Assembly: GCA_918807975.1 (NCBI GenBank)
Contig: OU964921.1
Location: 40,512,498 to 40,576,497, forward strand
DNA: 64,000 nt
Direction: 5' to 3'
Origin: Aplidium turbinatum
Lineage: Eukaryota; Chordata; Ascidiacea; Aplousobranchia; Polyclinidae
The translations under genes and the position numbers were made by a program. The notes beneath the pieces were generated by a model. That model made no database searches and was not told where the DNA came from. It worked only from the letters and a program-made list of their open reading frames with translations. Of the stretch, positions 44,942 through 55,054 are shown one piece after another; position 1 is the stretch's first letter; every line of letters starts with the position of its first letter.

Positions 44942-46613
44942 TATGAAATAACCTCGTGTTTATAGTCTAGCTTTGCTCTCACATGGCTTGGACTTGTAAA
45001 TTGTTTTGTTATTTGTATTACAAATGATCATAAAAACCGTCATTCATTAATTACTGAAACATTTTTTAGCATTGTAGGCTATTACGAAAATGGAGCTGTG
45101 GGAAGACTGTGCATTAAAAATCTTCATTGTTTTCGTTGTTTTACATTCTTGAATTGCGTCTGGCTTTAATCACAAAAAGACAATTAATACACAAAATGCT
45201 TCCAAAAGTTTTAGTGTTTTGTTTTGGTAATTTCGCAAAACAACAGCTGCTGATGGTGGCCGAAATAAAGAGCTTCAGCAGGGCGGCATTCGTCAGCCAA
45301 GCGACAGCGCGCGCAGCCGGAAAAACGTGCCAGTAAGTTTAGCGAAATTCGTTGACATACAGACAGCGCGCCGTTAACTGACTTGAGCGACCTTCGTGTT
45401 CGGGGCGTTTACGCGCCGCCAACTTAATTGTCGATTTTCGCCAGCGTTACGCCGGTTAAACGATGAGCAGATCGGTGGCGGCTGGCTGGCGATTATCGCT
45501 GGCGCGTCGCCAATAACTTCGCTAGCGTGGAGCTGTCTAGACGCCAATCTTTGCTACTTGGGGAGAGAGCACAAACAAACATAGCCAGGTCGAAGACTTT
45601 CAGAAACCGGCCTGCCACACCCCGCGGCGGCGGGGAGCGGCGTGATTTATGGGGTGACGATGCACCCGGAGGGGTAAGTCCACCAGCCTAGGTCGCGGGG
45701 GCCAGGCTGGGGAGTCGAGGTACCTGTGGAGGGAGAGTGTGGATCGAAAACGTTACATGACCCGTCCGCAAATTTAGAATGGCGGAGCGGGCCAGGGAGA
45801 CAGGCTCTTTCTGCATTGCCCAGAAAGATGGCCTGCGACGGGCCGGGCGACCCGTCGCGTGTGGACGCTGGAACCGGCAGTAATTGACCGCCGGGCAGCG
45901 CCCACGTCTCTCTCACGCGACCTCGGCGCAGGTACTTGACTCTTATACCCGGTCTGCCAGTAGGCAGAGCGGATAAAATTGGGGTCTCCCACGAGGAAGA
46001 GAGTCAACTATTTAAGGATAATTTGGCTCTCGTGGCAAACAAAATTCAAATAAAAATGTGGAGCAGAGGCTCGATTAATCAATAGAAACAAAAAATATAG
46101 GTCGGAATGTAATACATACTCACTGGAGAAGAGTAAGCTTTGATTCGGCGAGCACGGATGTGCACTGGCCAGACGTTGACGCAGGTTCGCCCAGCTGGGT
46201 CGGGGAGGCTAGCGATTGAAACCAGAGGCACTGATAGGCTACATTACCAGGAAAAAGTAGAAAATTGGGGTGGAAATTTTGAGGCTGCATCGAGTTGATC
46301 AGGGGATCGTGTTGATCAATGCGTTGAAAGCAGAGCGAGGTTGATCCGAGCGGGCAAGAACAGCGTTACAAGGCGAAGGCAGCGTAAGATAATTCGAAAC
46401 AATTGATTGATTAATACATAGAGATATAGTGATGATTGAAGTTACTTAATTGCTGTTAAACCAGTCTCGATTCACAATGTACATTAGACATTTTATTCCT
46501 TTCCTTGATGACACTGGTTTATAGACATAAGATATAAGGTTATGACAATTGATATAAGGTTATGACGTCTAAACGGTTTGCTGTCTTGCGCGCTCGGATA
46601 CTTACCCGCTTTA

Positions 46614-46997
46614 CCCTCAACCGCTGCATTTGTCAGTCAATTGAATTTTTACTATTGTAGAAAGAAAACAAAAAAACAACTGTCGCCAAGGATATGCACT
46701 GTTGAAAAGGAGCGATCTTCCTGGCGTCAGCACTACCTGACTACTCACTATAGAACAGCGAGCATTGTGTTTCGCTAACCATACCGGTGTAGCCTCCACA
46801 CTAGCCATCAAGACTTTTCCAAAAACATGTGTTTCTCGGCAGTCGAGTGTAGCAGGAACTCAGCGATAGACACATGTTTCGCCCATGACGCTGGGCTCAT
46901 CAGTACCGCACCATTAGTTCCTGCTCCATAGTTCTCAACCGCTGCATTTGTCAGTCAATTGAATTCTTACCTTTGTGGAAAGAAAACAAAAAACCAA
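46614..46997. repeat. Direct repeat pair around the 216-bp repeat, copy 2
   Basis: The 65-bp stretch ctcaaccgctgcatttgtc... occurs at 46614-46680 and again at 46931-46997. Between them lies 46700-46915, the second copy of the 216-bp repeat found at 8826-9041. Confidence 0.6.
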
Positions 46998-47215
46998 CTT
47001 GATGGCTAGCTAGTGTGTGTCTGCAACAATATTAACAACGCAATACTTTCTTTCGTATAACTATTTGAATGAGAGAGTGCAGACTCGACGACCTCCTACG
47101 CCCTCAGGGCTACGGTCTTTCGCACTCTCTCATTGGATGCACACTGTCAGTGTTTGTTTTATGTATGTTTCGGCGTTTCGCATCCAAACAAAAATAAAAT
47201 AACCATCCATCCATC
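46998..47215 (+). mobile_element. Probable non-LTR 3' end with (ATCC)n tail
   Basis: Contains a hairpin gagagagtgcaga...cactctctcat (47048-47133) and ends AAATAACCATCCATCCATCC at 47214, a microsatellite tail typical of 5'-truncated LINE or SINE insertions. Confidence 0.5.
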
Positions 47216-48439
47216 CTATTTTATGAGCGAGGCCATGTCAAGATAGTCCTTTCTTGACGCCTTTTCGCACGCTCCGTCGTAGGCTAGGGGCGGTTGCTGT
47301 TCTCTCCTTGCCATCACGTCACTTTCATGCAGGGGTAAGCCATGATACCCATCATGGACTGCACTACCCTTAGAGATATACCTAGTAGTACCAGTAAATC
47401 CTGGCGGAGGTCTAATAGGTCTCTCATAGACAGGTACATTCAAGCCAGAAGCCATTAACTTATCTGCTTCGTTAGCAGCCTCCATATGGGCACAGAATTT
47501 AGACAACACTGCGTTAGGGGCCTATTTTGAAACAGCTGGTTTCTCGCTTTCATTGAAATGGAGACCATCTTTCACCTGGGCGCTCGTCTTGGAATCCCGC
47601 GTGCGATAACTCCTTAAGCTATGTGTCTTCTCTGTATAGCATTCCGACATGGCCATCTGCTTCTGCAAGCTTGCACGTACTTGTAACTCCCTAAGCTCTC
47701 TGGCCAGCTTACGCTCTTCTCGGGCTTCCTGTTCCCGGGCCTCCTTAAGCTCTCTGGACAGCTTACACTCTTCTCGGGCTTCCTGTTCCCGGGCCTCCTT
47801 CAATTTCCTTGTCTCTCGCGCCTCATCTAAGCGGTTTTCAATTTGAATCTGTTCTAACTGAGTTTCCAGACCAATCTGAGCTAGAATATGCGCAGACCTT
47901 CTGCTTTTCCCTGCAGATGAGGGAGGGACCCCAATTGTTATGTTTGGCAGGGAAGCTGAATTGACTGGGAGCGAGTCTGTTAGCTCCTCCCATCGTTCCT
48001 TACATCTCTTCACCAACATCTCAAACTCGGGGGCGACTCGAGGTTCGGAGTCCTCCTTCTGCGTAATGGCACAAAAGTCTCTAACCCTCCAATCTAGAGC
48101 CTTGACATGCTGTGATTCAAATTCTATGACTTCGTCTCTGCTTCTTAGTTCCCCAAGCTGTCTCGTGGCCGCACTGATGTCACTAAGTAGCTGACGCCTT
48201 CGTTGACGGGCTTCCCTGTCATTCTGTAGCCCTAACACTTCCTGGTGAACCTCCTCTCTACCGACCTCTGAGGGCAGTTGTGATTGTACTACTGGTCCAC
48301 TCACCGGAAGCCGCAATACGGTGGCCCCACTCTCCGCGACAGATCTACCTCGCCCCACCAAAGAGCGGCGGACCGGCTCCTGTACACTCCCCAGCCCGCC
48401 GGAGACCCACAGACAGTCCTCAAGGAAAGCGGCACTCAT
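47216..48439 (-). CDS. Pao gag N-terminal remnant of the large element
   Basis: Minus-strand frames from ATG 48439 (MSAAFLEDCLWVSGG). Predicted as coiled coil around residues 75-270, with a repeated LKEAREQEAREE unit near its end, the layout seen in the N-terminal part of the young Pao element. A second open frame (47509-47216) follows. It is broken and described here as a fossil piece only. Confidence 0.65.
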
Positions 48440-49335
48440 AGTTATTTCAGTAACTTATTAAATGGAATATGTACGGTAATCAACAAATTAATCTTTTACT
48501 ACTAAATTTCAGTAGGCTACACAAATTTGCTATAAAAGCTCGATAACATACACAATCAAAATAAGCAGCACACTGATCAGAGGCAGGAAATAGTCCTCGC
48601 ACCACTGCCCTTACGAAAAGCGTCGCACTCGCACCCTTTGTCCACGTGGTCCAGTTTCAAAATGGCGTCGCGCGCTTCGTCTTGTGGTCGGTGGAATATC
48701 ACAGTTTCTTGCTCTCCTCGGACAGTTCGATCGTCGACGGATTGTTGGTCTGGTGACCGTTCCCCAGCCGCTTCAGGCAGTATAAAGTAACCGTGCTTAT
48801 AGGCCTACTGCCCCACAGTAGAATTAGTGACTTCTCGACCTGGAGATCTGGTTTCGTTTTTTCGATTGCTGTTCATTGGCCGCTTCGGTTGGCCAGCAAT
48901 ATGCGTTTGACAACACCAGCAACAAACAATTTTTGTAGCTTCACGATTGAAGTGACCAGCTAATATAAAATTGAAGATCGGTAACTACAGACTCACGATT
49001 GAAGTGACCTCCCGTTTAACACAATTGAAGATGTTTCTCGGCAGCCGATTTGTAGCAAGAATTGACAGCGATAGACACCGTGTTTTGCCCATGAGGCTGG
49101 GCTCGTCAGTATCGCACCACTAATTCTGCCACAATGATATTCGACCACCGCTTTACCAACATATTGTTGATATTGTTGATTATATATACCAACATATTGT
49201 TGATTGGAAAGTCTGAATGGCTTGCGTGGAAGCTACACCGTTATGGTTAGCGAATCGCAGCTGCTCGCTGTACTAGCGAGTGCTCAGCCTTGTGCTGATA
49301 GCCGGGAAGAACGCCCCTCTCTTCACAATTGAAGA
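48440..49335 (-). other. Leader region of the large Pao element
   Basis: Non-coding sequence between the 5' LTR and the gag remnant. 49020-49335 holds a diverged copy of the 216-bp repeat with its halves in opposite orientation, around a small tandem of accaacatattgttgat. Confidence 0.5.
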
Positions 49336-49695
49336 TGTTCTTTCTTTTTGATAACCGCTATGTATGAGCTGCTATCGAACCTGTCTTCTTCCTAACTTTT
49401 GACTCAAGTTCCACATGTGTTGAGTGAAGATTGATTGTATATTGTTAACAAGAGACAGGTTCAATTGGAATGTGGAATAGTCACTTCACACTCTTAATTA
49501 CGTCCGTCCGTTAGATTCACACCTCGTAAAAGAAAGACGAAGCACGTTTGGAAAACATAAGTTAGAAAATTAGAGAAAGAATGACGAGAGATTGTCGCTC
49601 AAGCGTGACAGTGCATCGCAATGATGACGTCACGATTGCGCGACAATCCATATCACAATACGGAGACAGATAACTTGGCCATAATTTCGTGAACA
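49336..49695 (-). repeat. LTR (5') of the large Pao element
   Basis: Direct partner of 137-496 at a constant offset of 49199; followed by agtat at 49696-49700. Confidence 0.8.
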
Positions 49696-49991
49696 AGTAT
49701 TATCATAGTTCCTGCACGAAAGCTTGGAGAATCAGGGAATATGTTTGAGAAAAATTTTATGTTATAAAATTTTTCCCAATTTTCTAATTGTTTAGGTAGA
49801 AGTCGATGAGTTTCCTGAATAGCTAAGGCAGACAGTCTATGAAGCTTAAAGAATTTTATAATGTTGGTAAATTTTTTAGAAATTCCATTTATATTGATTG
49901 AGCAAATTTTAAGCTTTTTAACTTGCATGTGACAAGTTTGACTCTCTGACTCAGAAAGCATTTCACTAGGTGTCAAAAGTATGATACACAA
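49696..49991 (-). pseudogene. LINE ORF2 start and APE endonuclease, proximal piece
   Basis: From ATG 49991 the frame gives MQVKKLKICSININGISKKF, LSALAIQETHR (catalytic Glu) and SFRAGTMII, the first third of an L1/Tx1-like endonuclease. It is cut at 49696 by the Pao insertion and goes on at 136-1. ORF1 ends about 110 bp upstream at 50103. Confidence 0.78.
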
Positions 49992-50102
49992 TCACATTAG
50001 GCTATATTATTGGCTATTTAACACTATGATTATTATTACTTTTTTTTTTTCGGTTTTTAAGCGATAAAGGGATTCAATAAAAATTCGTTTTAAATATTAT
50101 AG

Positions 50103-50422
50103 TTAGTAGATATTTTCGTTGTGTCTTGGCAGCTCTTCATCTTTGTTTGGTTCAAGGATAGATTTTTCATCATTTTCTGATGGTGTGAGAAGGTTTTCAT
50201 CTGTCTGATTCTGGGATGATGTGTCAATCATCAGAGGCATTGTGTTTTGTTCTCAATCGGAGGATGATTCTTTTGAGTAGTTTGGATCTATTTTTTGGGT
50301 CTTGTTTTCTAAGGGCGGACTATCTTCAAGAGGTCGCTTATTAGGTCTGATGTAGGTGGGTGTTGGTGAATGGTGACTTTCAGGTGCATTTCTTGTTTTA
50401 GATATCGGATGTCTTTGTTGAT
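50103..50422 (-). pseudogene. LINE ORF1, C-terminal piece
   Basis: Continues ORF1 across the LTR insertion at 50423-53907: RHPISKTRNAPESHHSPTP, KRPLEDSPPLENKTQKIDP, one in-frame stop, then a Glu/Asn-rich tail ending at 50103. Pro- and Lys-rich tails like this are usual in CCHC-type LINE ORF1 proteins. Confidence 0.7.
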
Positions 50423-51273
50423 TGTAGCGCTAGAGAGCTCTGTCGTCTCTGACGTCACACGTACACGTCACTAGATTTGTCCAGAAGGCTCCGCCTTGAG
50501 CGCATAACTGCACGTCTCGGGAATTCAATCCAGTAATCGGGAATGCAACTTCAGTAATCAACTTTACTATGCCGAATTCCTACCTTGGTTCATCGTTATG
50601 TAGATTTGCAGTCGTGTTGCGTTGTGTGATCGCATGTAAAACTCGCAATCCCACACTAGAACCTTCTTAAAGAAGTTTAGCTCATGATTCTAAATCAGAG
50701 TTATCAGAGTTTGTCAAGTTCTGCGGTATGGAAAATCAGTCTTTTGCTATGTGAAAATCAGTCTTTTGTCGAGTTTTGCAATATGTAAAATCAGTTTGTT
50801 GAGTTTTTGTTCAATATGAAAATTCGGTTCTTTCAATATGAAAATCAGTTGAATGTGATGTCAAAAGTCAGAACTTAAAACTAATATCAAGAAATCAGTC
50901 TTGGTAATTCTAAAGCAATATATCAGTTTCGTTGTTGCTACTGTTTCTATATTTTTTGGCACTGCCAGGATGACGTTTGGATCAGTTTATTGTTAATAGT
51001 GTAGCAGCGACAACATTTCGTATCCAGTTGTTGGTGGTGGAGCTTTAATGATTCTAGTGTTTTCCTTTACTTTCTGTGTTGTTGGATCGAAGATTAAAAC
51101 CTATAAACAATTACGTTGTGAGCAAGCATCGATCTTCTGAGTTTGAATTAGCAACAATACAGCAGCGTAGTCGACCTCGTGTCCTATCATTCCTTGCCGA
51201 CTTCGCCCAGGAATGTTGCCATCCCACTGATGGCTGTGTATGGGTGGATATGCTGAAAGCAGCGTCCGCTACA
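50423..51273 (+). repeat. 5' LTR of the short LTR element
   Basis: Starts TGTAGCGCTAGAGAG and ends CGCTACA; its partner is 53058-53907. Confidence 0.92.
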
Positions 51274-51678
51274 TATTTATGGTGACCCCGACGTGATATT
51301 TGTTAAACTGTGAATTAATTACTTGACTTAACTGTGAATTGACTGAATGTGAAATGATCACTGGATGCACTGGATTATTCTGGATTACATCACGGATTAC
51401 AACAAGCCTTGCCTTTCATCGGACGCTCCCTCAACAACGACGCCTTGGGACTCAAGTTAAGTGACACTGATTAATGATGGTTGAATATTCTTTTTACATT
51501 ATCGCATTAGCCGTAAGCTTTTTTATCTCCCTCGTCGTTGTCGTCTTTGGTCGCCGCCTCACTCGTGGCTCGCGACCCGGGCGTCTTGACAGCAGCGATG
51601 ACAATGTGTTTCGCCCCCGTCTGAACTGTGGTGCCTGTAGGTATCTTAGGCTTTGTTGCACATTCACTGTTTAGTTCG

Positions 51679-51880
51679 CCGTCCTGGGCATGACGTAAAA
51701 CTGCATCCATCCAGCCGTCCTGGGCATGACGTAAAACTGCATCCATCCAGTCGTCCTGGGCATGACGTAAACCTGCATCCATTCATCCCATCTTTCATCA
51801 GCCAGGTGCCGTTCTTGTTATTGTATTAATTACAGCAGTCGCCGTCCTGGGCACGACGTAAAACTGCATCCTTCCATCCA
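51679..51880 (+). repeat. 36-bp tandem repeat in the LTR element's interior
   Basis: Units of gtcctgggcatgacgtaaa plus ctgcatccatcca: three adjacent units (51679-51785) and one more near 51840. Confidence 0.75.
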
Positions 51881-53057
51881 TCCCATCTTTCATCAGCTAG
51901 GCGTCGCTCTTGCATACAGTCATCTAATGAATTACGGTAGCTCTCAACCATTCCTTAGTCCTGGGTAAAACTTGAAACTGCATACATTTCCTCAGTTAAT
52001 CACTCCCTCGTTTAAGCAGCTCCCTGCTCTGTAAGGCCTAGTTGTCTTTAGGAGCTTTAGGAGTTGTGTTTTTAGGAGCTGCGCTTCCCTCATACAGGCG
52101 TGCGACGCAGTACACTTCCTTTACCTTGTTATAACCCTTGTCTGACCACTGGTCATCCTTGTTGTTCATCCTTGTGGCCACTGTTGTCGGGAATTGCTTG
52201 TTAAGGCGGTATCATAGATATAAGTCGACATGCTGCTTGCGACTAGCTTGCCCGTCGCTTCTGCCTTTTTGGCCTTGTTTCGTCACAGCTGCTCGCATTC
52301 ATCTGTCCACCGCTTCCTGCTCTGTTGGACCGGTTCCCCGCTCAGTCGCTTCGCATAGCTAGCATGCTTTCAGTCTATCCATCTTTCAGTTCCTATGTTT
52401 GCAGGTTGTCGTGAGGCTAGGTACTTCAAGCCTCGTCGCTTCCCCTGGTTGTCTGCTGGCACTACAGTCCTGGTCTGGTTTCATTTAAACGTTTGTCCGC
52501 TTTTTCACCTTCCCCGTTTTGTTAGAATACCCATCCTGCTGTCATGACGCTTTGCTCTCGCGTCGCAGTGTGTGGCAGTTTGTGTGATTGCTTCGCACGG
52601 CCGTTGTCCGGACTGCCCCTCCGTGTCGTAGAGAGAGTGCGCTCTGTGCCCTCTGGCATGCTTCATCAATTTTCACAACTTAAACTTCGTGTACTGTATG
52701 TAAACATTATCTGCATCGTCAGTGTTCACCTGTGATTGATTAGTGATAACCGTAGTGATTGGATTGTGTTTGTCATTGTAACTTCCCACATTTTTTTGTG
52801 TTAATTTAGAAATCATCGTAGCCGGATGTCCGCCGCACGAGACCTCTGCTTCAACCAATCGAGAGCCGACCAGCCGCTCCCGGAATCAGAGGAACTGTTA
52901 GCGCTCGCGCCGTGCGGGGGGGATCCGACCCCGTCTTGTTGTTCACCGTGTGTCAATGTTGTAATACGCATTTTGTGCCTCGCCTGTTTCATTTCATGCT
53001 GCAAACGTCTCATCAGAAGTCAAACGGCCACCCCGTTTTCCTTCTTGCGGGGGTGTC

Positions 53058-53907
53058 TGTAGCGCTAGAGAGCTCTGTCGTCTCTGACGTCACACGTACA
53101 CGTCACTAGATTTGTCCAGAAGGCTCCGCCTTGAGCGCATAACTGCACGTCTCGGGATTCAATCCAGTAATCGGGAATGCAACTTCAGTAATCAACTTCA
53201 CTATGCCGAATTCCTACCTTGGTTCATCGTTATGTAGATTTGCAGTCGTGTTGCGTTGTGTGATCGCATGTAAAACTCGCAATCCCACACTAGAACCTTC
53301 TTAAAGAAGTTTAGCTCATGATTCTAAATCAGAGTTATCAGAGTTTGTCAAGTTCTGCGGTATGGAAAATCAGTCTTTTGCTATGTGAAAATCAGTCTTT
53401 TGTCGAGTTTTGCAATATGTAAAATCAGTTTGTTGAGTTTTTGTTCAATATGAAAATTCGGTTCTTTCAATATGAAAATCAGTTGAATGTGATGTCAAAA
53501 GTCAGAACTTAAAACTAATATCAAGAAATCAGTCTTGGTAATTCTAAAGTAATATATCAGTTTCGTTGTTGCTACTGTTTCTATATTTTTTGGCACTGCC
53601 AGGATGATGTTTGGATCAGTTTATTGTTAATAGTGTAGCAGCGACAACATTTCGTATCCAGTTGTTGGTGGTGGAGCTTTAATGATTCTAGTGTTTTCCT
53701 TTACTTTCTGTGTTGTTGGATCGAAGATTAAAACCTATAAACAATTACGTTGTGAGCAAGCATCGATCTTCTGAGTTTGAATTAGCAACAATACAGCAGC
53801 GTAGTCGACCTCGTGTCCTATCATTCCTTGCCGACTTCGCCCAGGAATGTTGCCATCCCACTGATGGCTGTGTATGGGTGGATATGCTGAAAGCAGCGTC
53901 CGCTACA
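53058..53907 (+). repeat. 3' LTR of the short LTR element
   Basis: Near-identical to 50423-51273; preceded by the G-rich tract gcgggggtgtc, a likely polypurine tract. Confidence 0.92.
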
Positions 53908-54204
53908 TTGATTGTGTGTTGTTTTCGTTTTCTTTTTCTTCCTTCGTGTGCTTTTCTTTTCCCATGGGTGTGATGCTATGTCAGTGGACTCTATATCTGA
54001 AGATAGTCCTTCTGTGTTAGGGCTTGTAGTACCACTTTCAGTTTCAGTGTTTCTTTGTTGAGTTAGGAGGGCACGTTTTGGGCATTCCGTACCTTGATGT
54101 CCTCGGTGTTAGCAATACCCACACAATATCCTCATGGGACATGTTGCATCGAGATGGTCCAGTCCTTTGCAGAAGCGGCAAAGATGACGTTGAGGTGTAG
54201 GCTA
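53908..54204 (-). pseudogene. LINE ORF1, middle piece with CCHC knuckles
   Basis: Frame with CRFCKGLDHLDATC and CGYC-stop-HRGHQGTEC (two CX2CX4HX4C knuckles), then a Ser/Thr-rich part and a KKSTRRKKKK basic stretch. It joins in frame to 61765 upstream (across the TA-flanked element) and to 50422 downstream. An in-frame stop lies inside the second knuckle and another at the upstream join. Confidence 0.75.
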
Positions 54205-54800
54205 CCCAGCAAACATTGTACTTCGGCCCAACGTAGTGTGACAGTTGGTAAAATAATGCTCCTCCGTTGGCACTACGTTGTGGCCGAAGTTGACCCAACG
54301 TATCTTGCACCATTCGTCGCAGTTGGGACAACTTCTTTAAAATATTTGGGCCAACGTTATCCCAACTCTGCACCCAACGTAGTTAATCGTTGGTACCCTA
54401 CGATGGCCCAACGTATTTTGCACCATTCGTCGCAGTTGGGACAACTTCTTTAAAATATTTGGGCCAACGTTATCCCAACTCTACACCCAACGTAGTTAAT
54501 CGTTGGTACCCTACGATGGCCCAACGTATTTTGCACCATTCATCGCAGTTGGGCCGACTTATTTTAAAATCTTTGGGCCAACGTAATCCCAACTCTACAC
54601 CCATCGTAGTTCATCGTTGGTACCCTACGATGGCCCAACGTATTTTGCACCATTCGTCGCAGTTGAGCCGACTTATTTTAAAATCTTTGGGCCTACGTAA
54701 TCCCAACTCTACTGCCAACGTAGTTCATCGTTGGTACCTACGCTGGCCAAACGCACTTTGCACCTTTCGTCGCAGTTGGCCATATATATTTTGCACTAAT
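54205..54800. repeat. 113-bp tandem array at the left end of the TIR element
   Basis: The word cccaacgta(t) recurs at 54294, 54407, 54520, 54634 and about 54745. Each unit holds caccattcgtcgcagttgg, gggccaacgt and cgttggtaccctacgatgg. Confidence 0.85.
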
Positions 54801-55054
54801 CGTTGTAGTTGAGCAACGTTGGTTAAACTTAACCTGCAATTTAAAATTGACACTGTCCTGATGATCCATATGCCAATACGATGACCATCTTCTTATACTG
54901 AGCAAATTTAAGTCAATGATGTAAACAAACGTAAAGTTGTTAAAAAATACATTTATTCGAATGGTAAAATGCACCACCCATGCACAATTCACAGCTACGA
55001 CAAGACATGCACAAAAGTCTAAAAACACAGTGGACTGAGGTACTTCATGCCTCA

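Larger units (their letters stand above)
33169..45562 (+). mobile_element. CCCAG-TIR element with DUF4806 gene remnant
   Basis: Inverted ends CCCAGGTAGCAA and TTGCTACTTGGG with GA on both sides (33167-33168, 45563-45564), a 2-bp duplication. Both subterminal regions are rich in GCGAAAATCG/GGCG words. It carries plus-strand DUF4806 exons (34961-35150, 35827-35906). Nested guests are a hAT with a piggyBac inside it, and several MITEs. No transposase of its own was recognised. Confidence 0.72.
33110..46602 (-). mobile_element. Second copy of the R2-like LINE, 5'-truncated
   Basis: Only 3' UTR sequence is left: 33110-33168 (3' terminus) and 45563-46602, about 1.1 kb in all, closely matching 9042-10211. 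The two parts are separated by the CCCAG-TIR element 33169-45562. In the first copy the same bases run unbroken at 9095-9106, proving the insertion. The 3' end, ...AACACT, is the same in both copies. Confidence 0.82.
137..49695 (-). mobile_element. BEL/Pao LTR element, interior filled with nested insertions
   Basis: Two 360-bp direct repeats, TGTT...AACA, at 137-496 and 49336-49695 are flanked on the outside by the same 5-bp duplication, agtat (132-136 and 49696-49700). Five-base duplications fit BEL/Pao. The base next to the left LTR reads, on the minus strand, a GGAGGCTGCTA purine-rich tract like the AGGGGCCGCTA in front of the 3' LTR of the Pao element at 640-6465. That sets the orientation as minus. 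Own coding remnants are at 47216-48439 and 7138-8825. The LTRs differ at about 12 of 360 positions, so it is clearly older than its guests. It is broken, with several breaks and many insertions. Confidence 0.8.
50423..53907 (+). mobile_element. Non-coding short LTR retrotransposon (TRIM/LARD-like)
   Basis: LTRs of 851 and 850 bp (50423-51273, 53058-53907), TG...CA, with a 5-bp duplication ttgat at 50418-50422 and 53908-53912. The LTRs differ by about three substitutions and one indel, so it is young. Six bases after the 5' LTR is TGGTGACCCCGACGTGA, a primer-binding-site-like sequence used by many Gypsy elements. The 1.8-kb interior has no gag or pol; it must depend on another element. Structurally it looks whole for its class. 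Confidence 0.9.

Noticed and set aside
33110-45562. Polinton/Maverick, because AGTGTT at 33110 looks like a Polinton terminus
   Set aside because: The AGTGTT bases proved to be the 3' end of the R2-like LINE, and no Polinton gene (pPolB, integrase, capsid) is present.
19907-46605. A single giant hAT with TSD around ccgcttt at both sides
   Set aside because: The right side has no matching GGCAACCCTG end; the 7-8 base similarity can be chance.
54094-54812. Plus-strand repeat protein (PTMAQRILHHSSQLG units)
   Set aside because: It is translation of the 113-bp non-coding array; unit length is not a multiple of three in all units and no start or promoter context supports it.
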